Shown here one piece after another: positions 41,664 through 54,758 of a DNA stretch of 64,000 bases; the first letter of the stretch is position 1; each line of letters opens with the position of its first letter. Source of the stretch: Brasenia schreberi. Lineage: Eukaryota; Streptophyta; Magnoliopsida; Nymphaeales; Cabombaceae. The stretch lies in contig JAYKKT010000079.1 in NCBI GenBank assembly GCA_036023115.1, forward strand, positions 10,779,501 to 10,843,500, read 5' to 3'. The position numbers and the translations under genes were made by a program. A model generated the notes under the pieces. It was not told where the DNA came from. It saw only the letters and a list, made by a program, of their open reading frames with translations, and made no database searches.

Positions 41664-44600
41664 ATGGCCGGAACAAGAGCGTCGCCGTCGGTTGCGGGGC
41701 TTATTTTTATCTCGTTCCTTGCTTTTCCGGCGTCTTTCTCAAATGGGTACCTCCTAAAAGTGCCGTTTGATCCAAGGGATGTCCTTCCCTTCCTGCCCAG
41801 ACAGATTTCATGGCCCATTCTTAATACTCTATACGGTGCCGCGGATCTTCTTCCTTCCTTCGTCGGCGCCGTCTCTTCGTCGAACTCCTCCGCCGAGTGG
41901 AAGGGTGCTTGCTTTTATAAGAATAAAGCTTGGATGGAATTCAACAATCGGAGCGGCAGCCAGTGGGGAGGGGGCACAGTGCATATTAAGGTTTTCGTTG
42001 ATTTTGGATCCCCATTAACTTGATTTATTGTTGGCTATCATGTTTTTCTGTTTGTTATTCAATGAACGTGTTTCCTTTTTGCATGTTGGCTTCCTATTGG
42101 TTCTGGATTATTGGTTGAATCTTGAATTTTTATTTGCTACGGGCGAGTTCTTTGGGCTATCTCTTTCTTAGAATCTTAACTCCATGATTGGTGTTGGTTG
42201 GGTTCGTGATTTTGGGCCCTTGTTTTTCGGTCGAAATGATGTTTCTGGGCTGACAGATGGGTTTTGCGAATTTAGTTCTTATGTGAATACTGATACCAGT
42301 CTCATTCTCGCTGGAATCTATGGTGTTTGGTTGTTTCAGAGTCCTACCGTCTCACTCGATACTGAGATCAGGTGATCTTTTGTTTATGTAGTTTGGATAA
42401 TGCCAGTTTTAGAAACTCTTGCTCGTTTCGGCTCCTTCATGGGAAAAACCTTCTTTTTCTTGGTGCTCCTTTTTGTGACTAGTGGCTTCATTTTCATCCC
42501 CATCCGATGTGGCTCTTTGATTTACTTGGCCTACATCCTTTATCTCAAGTCATGGATTGAACTAATCCGTCTACGCTAGATTAAGCATACTCTCTTTATT
42601 TGTTTGCTTTCTTGGCTCTTTGATGAGAACCGATCTAGTGGATGAATTAGGAAGTTTAGGGTGTAGATCTACAAAATTCTTGTGGTTGTGGTGTAAGGTG
42701 CTATATTACTACTAATGCTTTTAGTACTGTGGCGAAGTTATGGTCATGTTGCTTGAGAAGCATATCCTATTTTACTTACAACGTTCTCGTTTCCCTTCTC
42801 AGACTAGCAATGCGCACAGTTGGACGTGTATGGATATTTATGTGTTTGCAACTCCATACAGAGTATCATGGGATTACTACGTTGTTGCTCGAGATCACAC
42901 TTTTGAGTTTAAGGAGTGGACAGAAGAAGCTGAGCTTGAATATGTAAAGTTGCAATATTTTCTTTTGTGGTAATTGTAGACCAGATTACGATGTTCTGCA
43001 ATCGTCCATAACAACATTTTTAATGATTCTTCACCAGGTGAAAAATAATGGAATCTCTATCTTCCTCATGCATTCTGGCATGTTGGGAACACTTCTGGCT
43101 CTATGGGATGTGTTGCCACTGTTTACCAATACTGGATGGGGAGAGAATGCGAACCTTGCATTCCTAAAGAAGCATATGGGGGCCACGTTTGAACGACGCC
43201 CACAGCCATGGGTGTCAAATATAAGTGTTGATGACATTCACTCGGGTGATCTTTTAGTATTATCGAAGATTCGTGGAAGATGGGGTGGCTTCGAGACTCT
43301 AGAGAAGTGGGTTACAGGGTCCTATGCTGGACATTCTGCTGTTTGCTTGAAAGACTCTGAAGGAAAGCTTTGGGTTGGAGAATCGGGGCATGAGAATGAG
43401 AAGGTAAAGCCATCATGCAGAGGTTTAATGTGCCATTTGTATGGCAACTTTCCTATCGTGTTTCTTTATATAAAAAGATGTTTATAATATTAACTAAGGT
43501 TTCAATTTATAATCAATGACTGATATGTAAGGCTTTTTTGTATATGATATATTATCATCAGCGATTCTCTTTTTCTTTTTTCTTTTCTTTTGCTATATAT
43601 GTTGCATGTTGATATTGCCTGCTAGCTTTTCTTGTGCATGATGAAAGCGATGCTTTGGCATTCCTCTTGGTCTTCAAACTCATGGATCATGAAATTCTAG
43701 TAGATTCAGAGCCCTCAGAAAAAATTTACTTGTTTAATTTGAAATGAAATTTCTCATTATTGAGCGGTTGACTGATGAAATGAAATTTCTCATTATTGGC
43801 ATTTCTATATGGCTGTTCCAGCATGTGTGTGTGAACTCTCTTAACTGATATGTGTGTGATATTTTTTGTTTTGACAGTGAAATTTTCATGTAGGGGGAAG
43901 ACATCATTGCGATTTTGCCCTGGGAGGAATGGTGGGAGTATGAGTTGACTAAGGATGACTCAAATCCTCATATTGCATTACTTCCTTTGCACCCTGATAT
44001 GAGGGCCAAGTTCAACAATTCTGCTGCTTGGGAGTATGCGTTAAGCATGTCAGGGAAGCCATATGGTTATCATAACATGATATTTAGCTGGATTGACACT
44101 GTAGCAGGCAACTATCCACCGCCCTTGGATGCACATTTGGTATATCTTTTGTTTCTAATGGACTTCTATGACTAATTCAAACACCTTCTTTTCCCCCTCG
44201 AATGGTCGTGTTCATACACTTGAAGCTTACCAGGTCTGATTTAAAGTTCTGTGTCCAGGCAAAGTCAAGCCGGGTTTTTAACTTGGGTAGGATCAAATAC
44301 ATATCATGAGTACAAGTTCACAGATGTTGAAGTGTCCAACTATGAAGGCACTGAATTCTCTCCTATTCTTTTTGTCACAATTCCTATGCAAAGTTACTCT
44401 GACTTATGCCTATAACATAGGGAAGACATCAGACTTTGCGTTCATGGATACACTAAATGATGTCCTGCTTTTTCCCATAGCCTTCTGGCATATGATGTTG
44501 GAAGGAATGGTGGTTGTACTCGAAAAACAGATCAAGATTTTCTACTTGTTGCTTCTTATTCTTGATAATTCGTTGCAATCCTTATGAATTTGGTCTTTGC

Positions 44601-47600
44601 AATCATGGATGAGGTTGACTAGTGACATACTTACCACTTATAGCCCAATCTTAGATCATGATTGGTTCATACTGCCATTTATAAGAGGGACTAGTTTGTA
44701 CAAACAACAACTAAGCCTTTTCCCATACTAGACGGGGTCGGCTACATGGATTCTTTGTTTCTACATAGCCCTATCATGTGCCATGTTAGCAATTAATTCA
44801 AACAACAACAACTAAGCCTTTTCCCATACTAGACAGGGTCGCCTACATGGATTCTTTGTTTCCACAGAGCCCTATCATGTGCCATGTTAACTGTTAACTC
44901 AACATATGCTAGATCATTCTTTATTGTTTCTTTCCAACACTTTTGTGGTTGTCCTCTAACTCTTTAATACTTTCAAAATTTAGTTTTTCATACATTCTTA
45001 CAAGCACTTCTTTTGAACTTCTTTCTATATGTTCAAACCATCTTAAACGATATTCTCTCATTTTATCCTCTATTGGCATCACTCCTAATTTGTTTCTAAT
45101 AATCTCATTATGTATATGGTTTATGTATGTCAATGGGATACCTTTTTTCTCAAGGTTCTTCAAAGAACATCCCTTGGTACCCTATCATAAACTTTTTCTA
45201 GATAAATAAATATCATGTGAAGGTCTTTTTTAGTTGCTATAAAATATTCTATAAGACGTCTCAAAAGGTGAATTGCGTCAATAGTAGATCTGCTTGACAT
45301 GAATCTAAATTGGTTCTCTATTGTACTCGATACTTGTCTTAACCTACATTCGATAATTCTTTCCCATAATTTCATAGTATAGCTCATTAACTTGATACCC
45401 CTATAATTCATACAATTCTAAATGTCTCTCTTGTTCTTATATATGGGTATAAGTGTACTCACTCTCCATTCCTCAAACATCTTTTGGTTTCTCCATATTT
45501 CATTAAATAGTCTTTTGAGTGAAGTGATTCCGGTCTCTCTTATGATTTTCCAAACTTCTATAGGAATATTGTTTGGTCCTACAAATTTACCAACCTTGAT
45601 ATGTTTAAGAGCCTCTTTGACTTCATTCTTTTGAATACGTCGGTAGAAATTATGGTTTATATACTTTTCAGATTTGGTTAACTCTCCTAAGCTAATACTA
45701 ACATCTTTATTTTCATTAAAAAGCTTATAAAAATAAGTTTTCAATCTATTTTTATATCATCATTTGTCACTAAAATTTTCTCATTCTCGTCTTTGATGCA
45801 ACAAAACCAACAACTAAGCCTTTTCCCATACTAGATGGGGTCAGCTACATGGATTCTTTGTTTCCACAGATCCCTATAATGTGCCATGTTAGCAGTTAAC
45901 TCACAATAAGTTAGATCATTCTTTGTTGTTTCTTTCCAACACTTTTGTGGTCGTCCTCTACCTCTTTTAATACTTTCAAAATCTAGTTTTCATACCTTCT
46001 TAGAGGCTCTTCTTTTGATCTTCTTTCTATATGTTCAAACCATCTTAAACAATATTCTCTCATTTTATCCTCTATTGGTGCTACTCCTAATTTGTTTCTA
46101 ATAACCTCATTATGTTATGATCTTTTCTTGTATGACTACTCATCCATCTCCACATCTTCATTTCTGTCACAGACATCTTTTGTACATGTTGATGATTAAA
46201 TGCCCAACACTCAAAACCATAAAACATGACAGGTCTAATTGCTGCTCTATAATATTTACCTTTTAACTTTAATGGTATCTTCTTATCACAAAGAATATGT
46301 GATGCTCCTCTCCATTTTAACCAACCAGCATTAATTTTATGCATAACATCTCCATTAATTCTTCGAAACAAAGAATCCATGTAGCCGACCCCGTCTAGTA
46401 TGGGAAAAGGCTTAGTTGTTGTTGTAGTTGTTGTTTATCTCCATCAATTCTTCCTTCACTCTGCAAAATTGACTCTAGGTATTTAAAACTTTCCTTTTGG
46501 AGGATGCAATGTGTGCGAATTTTAATTTCTATGTCCTCTTAAGTAACCAAATGATCAAACTTACATTCCATATATTCTGTCTTTTTTCTACTAAGTCGGA
46601 AGCCTTTACTTTCTAATGTTTCTCTCCATAGTTCCAATTTTCTATTAACTTTCTAATGCATCTAACAAAATTAAAATCCTTAGTTTTCTTATCTTTAGCC
46701 TTAGCTATCCTAAAAATATTTCTTTCACCCTCTTTTGAGTTGAGTTTTTTATATAAATTCTTTCAAATTTTAGCTTTTGCTTCACTGATAGCATTTTTCA
46801 CTTCTTTCTTTGCTTTCTTATAAGCCTCTAAAGTTTCACTAGTCTTATTAGCATAATGTAATTTGTAACATGCTCTCTTTGTCTTAATTTTATCTTGCAC
46901 CACTTCACTTCACTCCTCTATCAATTTTCTTTTTGTGTTGGTACACCTCCCTTAGATTCAACATAATTCTAAGCATCTCCTTAAAGGATTTTTTGTTTAA
47001 ATATACCTTCTTTCTCGCTTTTGAGGTTCCACCGTTTAGTCCGAATAGCTCGATGCACTCTTTTCTTCTTTGTCTACTTTTTTACCTGTAAATGCATAAC
47101 TAAAAGTCGATATTGGGTGGTTAAGCTTTCTCCTGCAATTACCTTGCAATCTTTACAACATGATCTATTTTTTCTTAGAAACAAAATAATCAATTTGTGT
47201 TTGTGATAAGCCACTCTTATAAGTAAAAATAATGTTCATCTTGTTTTCTGAAGATTGTATTGATTATAAAGATATCAAATGCCATAGCAAAATTTAAAAT
47301 ATCTTTACCTTTATCATCTATATCCCCAAAACCATGGTTTCGATGAATACCTTGATATCCCAATGCATCTTTATCGACATATTCATTTAAGTCTCCCCAT
47401 AAACAAATCATCTCCCTTTGTGAATCACCTTATCTAACTCCTCCCAAAAAGTCATCCTTATACTATCTTTTAGTCCTACTTGGGGTGCGTAAGCACAAAC
47501 TATATTCAAAATCTCATCTCCTAGTACTAATTTCAACATCATGATTCGGTCACCATATTGTTGTATGTCTATTACACTATCATTTAAATCTTTATTTATG

Positions 47601-50600
47601 ATAATACCAACTCCGTTTAGAGCCTTTTCCTTTCTTGAGTACTATAATTTGAAACTTCTATCCTCGATCTCCTTTGCTTTTTCTCCAACCTACTTTGTTT
47701 CTTGTAAACATAGAATATGAATCTTTCTCCAAATCATAGTATCTATCACCTCTATTAGCCTACCAAAAAATGTTATGATATTTCAAGAACCAATACCAAT
47801 CTTATTTTCTAGGACTAACTTTCTTACTCCATGTATTCGTCCATACTGAAAATACAGAGATCCTCTCTGTAATTTGTTAACTACATTCGGGCGACAATCT
47901 AGCGGGACTAACTTCTTTACCCACACTCGTCCATGATGTGAGAACCCTCTCTACAATTGATTCACTACATCCAAGTGAAAATATAGAGGCCCTTGCTTAC
48001 TTTTTATTATATTCGGGCTCCACAATGCGTCGTTAAGAGGGAACACCCCAATGCAATGCTTATAATTTGTATAATCCATGATGGTATAAAAATCTGATAA
48101 AGTTTTACGCCAACTTCCTTTATCCATGCTTGGGACTGGCCATGTAAGTGTGATTCCTTACATAGCAGAGTTCAGGACTAATTTGTAATTTAACCAAAAT
48201 GTTAGGAGCTGATATTTCGGTAAAATGTGTGTTATATTTCATAAAGTAGTAGTCAGCTATTAAGAAGTTACAACTACTTCTGATCGTTAAATGATTTTAG
48301 TGATGTTTCAATGGTTTGTAGGTTGCTTCCTTCATGACTATGTGGCATCAGGTCCAACCTTCATATGCTGCTAACCTTTGGAATGAAGCACTCAATAAAC
48401 GTCTCGGTACTGAGGTATGATCTCCCTTATGTTTTCCGCAATGGGTTATGTTACTGAGGGAAATGAATTTGCATGGTACTAGATCTCAGATGCTAGAAGC
48501 TGGTATAACCTTAGACGTGTCCACAATTCAACAAACAACAACAACAACTAAGCCTTTTCCCATAATAGACGGGGTCGACTACATGGATTCTTTGTTTCCA
48601 CGTATCCCTATCGTGTGTCATGTTAGCAGTTAACTCCCAATAAGCTAGATCATTTTTTATTGTTTCTTTCCAACACTTTTGTGGTCGTCCTCTACCTCTT
48701 TTAATACTTTCCAAATTTAGTTTTTCTAACCTTCTTACAGGTTCTTCTTTTGATCTTCTTTCTATATGTCCAAACCATCTTAAACGATGTTCTCTCATTT
48801 TATCCTCTATTGGTGTCACTCCTAATTTGTTTCTAATAACCTCATTATGTATATGGTCTTTTCTTGTATGACCACTCATCCAGCTTAACATCTTCATTTT
48901 TGTCACAGACATCTTTTGTACATGTTGATGATTAACTGCCCAATACTCATAACCATAAAACATGGCAGGCCTAATTGTTGCTCTATAATATTTACCTTTT
49001 AACTTTAATGGTATCTTCTTATCACAAAGAATGCCTGATGCTCCTCTCCATTTTAACCAACCAGCATTAATTCTATGCGTAACATCTCCATCAATTCTTC
49101 CATCACTGAAAAACTAGGTATTTAAAACTTTCCTTTTGGGTAATGCAATGTGTGCCAATTTTAATTTCTATGTCCTCTGAAGTAACCAAATGATCAAACT
49201 TACATTCTATATATTCTGTTTTTGTTCTACTAAGTCGGAGGCCTTTGCTTTCTACTGTTTCTTTCCATAGTTCCAATTTTCTATTAACTTTTTCCTTAGA
49301 CTCCTCCACTAATACAATGTCATCTGCAAATAACATACACCAAGGTACTTCATCTTGAATATGTTTTGTTAACTCATCCATCACCATTATAAATAAGTAT
49401 GGACTTAAAGTTGATCCTTGATGTAACCCAATATTAACTTCAAAGAAGTCTGCCGTTCCTTCATGAGTCCTCACACATGTTTTTGCACCATCATACATGT
49501 CTCTTATAAGGCTAATATATGTCAATGGGATACCTCTTTTTTCCAAGGTTCTCCAAAGAACCTCCCTCGGTACCCTATCATAAGCTTTTTCTAGATCAAT
49601 AAATATCATGTGAAGGTCTTTCTTTTTTGCTCTAAAATGTTCCATAAGACGTCTCAAAAGGTGAATCGCTTCGATAGTAGATCTGCCTGGTATGAATCCA
49701 AATTGGTTCTCTATTGTACTTGATACTTGTCTTAACCTATGTTCGATAATTCTTTCCCATAATTTCATAGTGACTCATTAACTTGATACCTCGATAATTT
49801 GCACAATTTTGAATGTCTCCCTTGTTCTTATATATGGGTATAAGTGTACTTGCTCTTCATTCCTCGGGCATCTTTTGATTTTTTCATATTTCATTAAATA
49901 GTCTTGTGAGCCAAGTGATTCCTATTTCTCCTAGTATTTTCCAAACTTCTATAGCAATATTATCTGGTCCTACCGATTTACCACCCTTCATATGGTTAAG
50001 AGCCTCTTTGACTTCATTCTTTTGAATACGTTGATAGAAATTGTGGTTTATATACTTTTCTGACTTGACTAAATCTCCTAAACTAATACTAACATCTTTA
50101 TTTTCATTAAAAAGATTATCAAAATAGTTTTTTCATCTATTTCTTATATCATCATTTCCCACTAGAATTTTTTCATCCTCGTTTTTTATGCATCTAACAT
50201 AATTAAGATCTTTAGTTTTCTTATCTCTAGCCCTAGCTATCCTAAAAATATCTCTTTCACCCTCTTTTGAGTTGAGTTTTTTATATATGTCCTCCCAAAT
50301 CTTAGCTTTTGCTTCACTAATGGCCTTTTTCACTTCCTTCTTTGCTTTCTTATAAGCTTCTAAAGTTTCACTAATTTTCTTAGCATAATGTAATTTGTAA
50401 CATGCTCTCTTTGCCTTGATTTTATTTTGTACTACTTCACTCTACCACGAAGCTTCTTTTTGTGCCGGTACACCTCCCTTAGATATCCCTAACACATCTT
50501 TCGCCACTTTCCTAATATGTATAGCCATACTGTTCCACATATCACAGGGTGTGCCAACATAATTCCAAACATCTCCTTGAAGGACTTTCTGTTTAAATAT

Positions 50601-52852
50601 ATTTTCTTTCTCGCTTTTGAGGTTCCACCATTTAGTCCGAGTAGCTCGATGCACTCTTTTCTTCTTTGTCTATTTTTTTATTTATAAATCCATAACTAAA
50701 AGTCGATGTTGGGTGGTTAAGCTTTCTCCTAGAATTACCTTACAATCTTTACAACACGCTCTATCTTTTTTTCTACAAATAAAGTAATCAATTTGTGTCT
50801 GTGATAAGCCACTCTTATAAGTAATTAAATGTTCATCTCGGTTTTTGAAGATTGAATTGACTATAAAGAGATACAAAATCTAAAATCTCCCTACCTTTCT
50901 CGTTTATATCCCCAAAACCAAAGTTTCCATGAATCCCTTGATATCCTAATGCCTCTTTACCGACATGTCCATTTAAATCTCCTCCTAAACAAATCATCTC
51001 CCTTTGTGGAATCTTTTGAAACACCTTTATCTAACTCTTCCCAAAAAACTATCTTTATGCTATCTTCTAGTCCTACTTGGGGTGCGTAAGCACAAACTAT
51101 GCGTAAGCACAAACTATATTCAAAACCTCTGCTCTTAATACGAATTTCAACGTCATGATTCGGTCACCATATCGTTGTATGTCTACTACACTCTCCTTTA
51201 AATCTTTATTTATGATAATACAAACTCTGTTTCGAGCCTTTTCTTTACCTGAGTAGCATAATTTAAAACCTGTATCTTGTATCTCCTTTGCTTTTTCTCC
51301 AACCCATTTTGTCTCTTGTAAACATAGAATATGAATTTTTCTCTGAATTATAGTATCTACCACCTCTATTAGCTTATCGGATAATGTTTCGATATTCCAA
51401 GAACCAATACGAATCTTATTATCTAGGACTAGCTTCCTTACCCCCCGCATCCGTCCATAATAAAAATGCGGAGACCCTCTCTGAAAAATTTTCACTACAA
51501 TCAACGGCAATGTAGCGGGACTAACTTCTTTACCCACACCCGTCCATGATGTGGGAACCCTCTCTGCAATTTTTCACTACATTCGGGCGAAAATGTAGTA
51601 GCCCTTGCTTACTTCTTACCGCATTCGGGCTTTGCAGCACGTCGCTAGGCGGAGACGCCCCAAAGCAATGCTCATAATTTTTGTAATTCATGTTATAAAA
51701 TCCGACAAAGTTTTACGCTGGCTGTCGGAAGCCTAACACAACCCTCCTCCTTTATCCAGGCTTGGGACCGGCAATGCAAGGGTGATCCCTTATACGGCGG
51801 AAATTAGACGTGTCCACAATTGCCTAAATAATTTCAGTTTCTCCTATATTTTTCTGCAGGGTCTTGACCTTCCTGAAATTATTGTTGAGAATGAAAAGCG
51901 TGGGCTGCCATTTGATGAATTGCTTACAGTTCCTGAACAAGATGACTGGCTTTACACAGATGGATATTCAACTTCTTGCATTGCTTTTGTTCTTCAAATG
52001 TATAAAGCAGCAGGCCTGTTCGATCCGGTTGCAGGCTCCATTCAAGTCAATGAATTTACAGTAAGTTTTCTCTTTGACTATATATTAGTATCATGAAGGC
52101 TGAGAGGGATGAAGTTGTCCGATGATTTGAGCAATCAAATCATCTTTCAAATGTACTTTAACTTACTTCCGATTAGATGTTTTTTCCCTCTTAGTCTATA
52201 CAATGGAGTTTTTGATGTAGACATCTTTGTTGAAGTAGTCTAATTCTTGGGAAGAGTTGTGGATGTTAGGATTTCTAGTAGTGTTCTTTTCCGAACAATT
52301 TGCTCATGCAATATTTGTCTCTTGTTTCACAAAATGTTTAGTGTGATTTTATTCTTTACTGAGTCCTTATCTATCTTGATTTGATCACATTGATTGTTAA
52401 TTTAGAACTTGATTTTGTCTTTGATGTGATCCTGGCGCAGTTAGTTTAGAAGAGTTAACCAATGAAAGCTAATAGAGAACTACAGAAGATGGTGATTAAC
52501 CAGTTTACGGCATTGATTCTTACTGTGGAAAGTCTCTTCTATATTTGTGAACAATAATTTTTTTCCATGCTTATAGTGGAACAGGCTGTAGTATATGCAC
52601 TAATTTTTGGTGATGATGCTTGCCCTTTTGGCGCAGATAAAAGATGCTTACATCCTCAGGTTTTTCGAAGACAACTCAACCCGCCTGCCGCCATGGTGCA
52701 ATGAGGACGATGATGTGAAACTTCTTTTCTGCCAAATCCGTGGGAAGTATAGGATGGAATTGCCAGGATATAACACCATGGATCCCTATGTTCATATGAA
52801 TGAGAGGTGTCCATCCCTTCCACCTCAATACGATAGGACTAAAAACTGCTGA
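41664..52852 (+). CDS. conserved plant protein, signal peptide, possible permuted papain-like fold
   Basis: Eight exons join in one frame of 534 codons: 41664-41990, 42340-42371, 42820-42943, 43038-43403, 43894-44139, 48322-48414, 51860-52060, 52637-52852. All have GT-AG borders, and every other border falls between codons except exon 2/3. Exon 3 could use a different acceptor, but only 42820 keeps the frame. The first 25 or so residues look like a signal peptide ending [11 protein letters not shown] (D232) and then AGHSAV (H260) are followed far downstream by [11 protein letters not shown] (C436). His before Cys is the order of permuted NlpC/P60 or YiiX-type cysteine amidases; this is my inference. 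Introns 6 and 7 hold antisense LINEs, yet the exons are intact. I do not recognise a named gene. Confidence 0.85.
45786..46656 (-). mobile_element. 5'-truncated RTE LINE copy nested in LINE A
   Basis: A new 3' end (CCAACAACTAAGCCTTTTCCCATACTAG) starts inside the RT-upstream part of LINE A. It runs through the C-terminal ORF text ([20 protein letters not shown]) and stops near 46650, where the host sequence resumes. The flanks share a short ATGCA. It has itself been hit by the plus-strand copy at 46365-46436. Confidence 0.65.
46348..46453 (+). mobile_element. 72-bp RTE 3'-end copy, plus orientation, with 17-bp TSD
   Basis: The insert 46365-46436 reads GAAACAAAGAATCCATGTAG...GGCTTAGTTGTTGTTG in sense orientation, opposite to its host. 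It is flanked by ATCTCCATTAATTCTTC (46348-46364) and ATCTCCATCAATTCTTC (46437-46453), one mismatch. This is a severely 5'-truncated LINE. Confidence 0.8.
48511..51821 (-). mobile_element. near-complete RTE-clade LINE E in intron 7, perfect 18-bp TSD
   Basis: Flanked by TTAGACGTGTCCACAATT at 48511-48528 and 51804-51821. The 3275-bp element runs right to left: 5' leader (51803-51540), APE endonuclease (51440-50690; [23 protein letters not shown]), linker, reverse transcriptase (49768-49103; [44 protein letters not shown]), C-terminal text (48963-48640) and the (TTG)n tail at 48529. The single ORF is split into about seven frames, so the copy is inactive. FADDIVLV, with an APE domain and a short microsatellite-like tail, fits plant RTE LINEs. 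Without it intron 7 would be about 150 bp. Confidence 0.93.
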
Positions 52853-53441
52853 TGTTTATAATTCACTGGCTAAATCTCAAGGCCGTCTGTATATACTTTT
52901 CCTTTTGTAAGTTTCTAACTTGGGATTTAACATATCCCTCAGTGTATGTAGTCGGTGAACTTTAGCGTTTGTAGATTTCCTGATAGTCTAGTGCTGTCGT
53001 AATTGTTTGTAAACTGATGCCCAGGCCAAATGGAAAATCAGGTTCTGCAGTCACTCTTCGTGTACTTTTTTCAATTTCCCTTACCTAATGACATGTTGGC
53101 AAACACTATTTTTGATGTTATGCGCATGCTTGTTTCCAGGAAGAGGCCCTTATTTGCCGTTAATTCTTGGTTTCAGTTCATCTCTTGTGGTGCTTGTTTT
53201 TGGGAAAGGCAAACCTCCGGTTGGGTTTCAAACCTATCATAATTTAATCCACAGACCTACACGAATGCCCATATGGTTGGATAATCTCAGAGCCATCATC
53301 GTCAGTGGTGGATGTAGAAGCTTTTTGTGGTGAGCGGAAGTACAGGTATTAGCTCAGAACTGTCTGGAGAACAAAGAAATGAAGCAGTCAGAGAGAGATG
53401 AAGCCCTTGTGATCCTAGCAGCATGCGTGCACACACACACA

Positions 53442-53511
<70 letters not shown>

Positions 53512-53645
53512 CTTTCAAATGTTACAATCCTTTAGAAGCCAATGAAGATTTCCTTTGTCCAGAAAAATCACCCGAATTGAAGCAATCAGACAACATAAGC
53601 TGTTTTACAGACAAGCAGTTGGCAAAATGTGGAACTACATAAACA
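52853..53645. other. convergent intergenic space with (CA)n(GA)n tract
   Basis: The 3' flanks of two convergent genes. Holds (CA)n at about 53430-53444 and (GA)n at 53446-53508. No other feature seen. Confidence 0.7.
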
Positions 53646-54664
53646 TCACTCCGCCTTTGCAGGAATATGGTTGCCACCTCCCACAAGCTTGTACAGATAA
53701 AAGATTGTCATCAACGCACTGCAGGCAGAAAAATCAGAATGTAGGATGGAGACATGCTCAGATGCATATACAGACACATGAATTAGCAAGCGTGTAAACG
53801 CATAGAATCCGCATAAGCAAATCATTGCCAAACAAGATGAGAGAACAAAGATGGCCATTGGACATCAAAATAAAAAGTCAAAGATATAACATCCAGCACT
53901 ATAAAAGAATTTCTTGTTGAGAAGAAAAGATAAATGGAAAGCAGTTGTGTCTATCAGTTACAAAGTGTGTAAGATGATTTAGCATCTAAATACACTAACC
54001 TGATTCCAGCAACTACTCCGGCAGGCATTATCTTGGTAGTATCAATATATCTCTTTCCCATTACCACAGTCAATGTCACTGAGCACACTGTAACACATGC
54101 AGAAACGAAACAAAAGGGCAGTCGGTTAAACATGAAGAGAGAGGTTCTCCACCATTAATGCCTAATAAGGATAGCGTAGAACTACAACACCATATTTTCT
54201 CATATAGATTGATAAAACCACAGAAATACAAACAAGAGCCATCTGATTTGTTGCTTCGGTCTTCATTTTCTCAGTTTGCTACCAAGATGAGAATCAGTGC
54301 ATGATACCTCAACAATGATCAGATCGAAAGAAAAATATGGGTTGTTGCGAAACAATGAGAAACTCTTTGAAATGGGAAGCTACCACAACTTGAACTTATT
54401 TCTTCCTGGTGAAACTATCATTCCTTACATATAATGGAAAGAAAATTCTAACTTAAAAGTTATTTAATTTTTCCTTTGATTTCCATGGTGGAGCTCGTTG
54501 CAACTTGGTCATGCATGCATACATACTCACATGTGCGTATGATATGGAAATGTGTTTTCTCTTGCAGCTTCTCAACACACTGTCTCACACGAATACACGC
54601 ATGCACTCTTTCAACATATGTGTGCGTGCTTGTATGGATGGACACATACACATGTGCGACTGCA

Positions 54665-54758
<94 letters not shown>

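Larger units (their letters stand above)
44688..48187 (-). mobile_element. RTE-clade LINE A with nested copies, in intron 6
   Basis: Minus-strand LINE between imperfect direct repeats GGACTAGTTTGTA (44688-44700) and GGACTAATTTGTA (48175-48187). Its (TTG)n 3' end is at 44701. RT text lies at 45160-45744 ([23 protein letters not shown]), endonuclease-side text at 47200-47800, and the 5' leader near 47850-48150. It is interrupted by a short second 3' end from about 44799 to 44890, and by a 5'-truncated copy at about 45786-46656, after which the host copy resumes at ATGCATCTAAC. Frames are broken throughout. Intron 6 would be only about 0.7 kb without it. Confidence 0.8.

Noticed and set aside
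42803..42819. Alternative exon-3 acceptor at CTCAG|ACTAGC
   Set aside because: It would throw the following conserved exon out of frame; the acceptor before 42820 keeps it.
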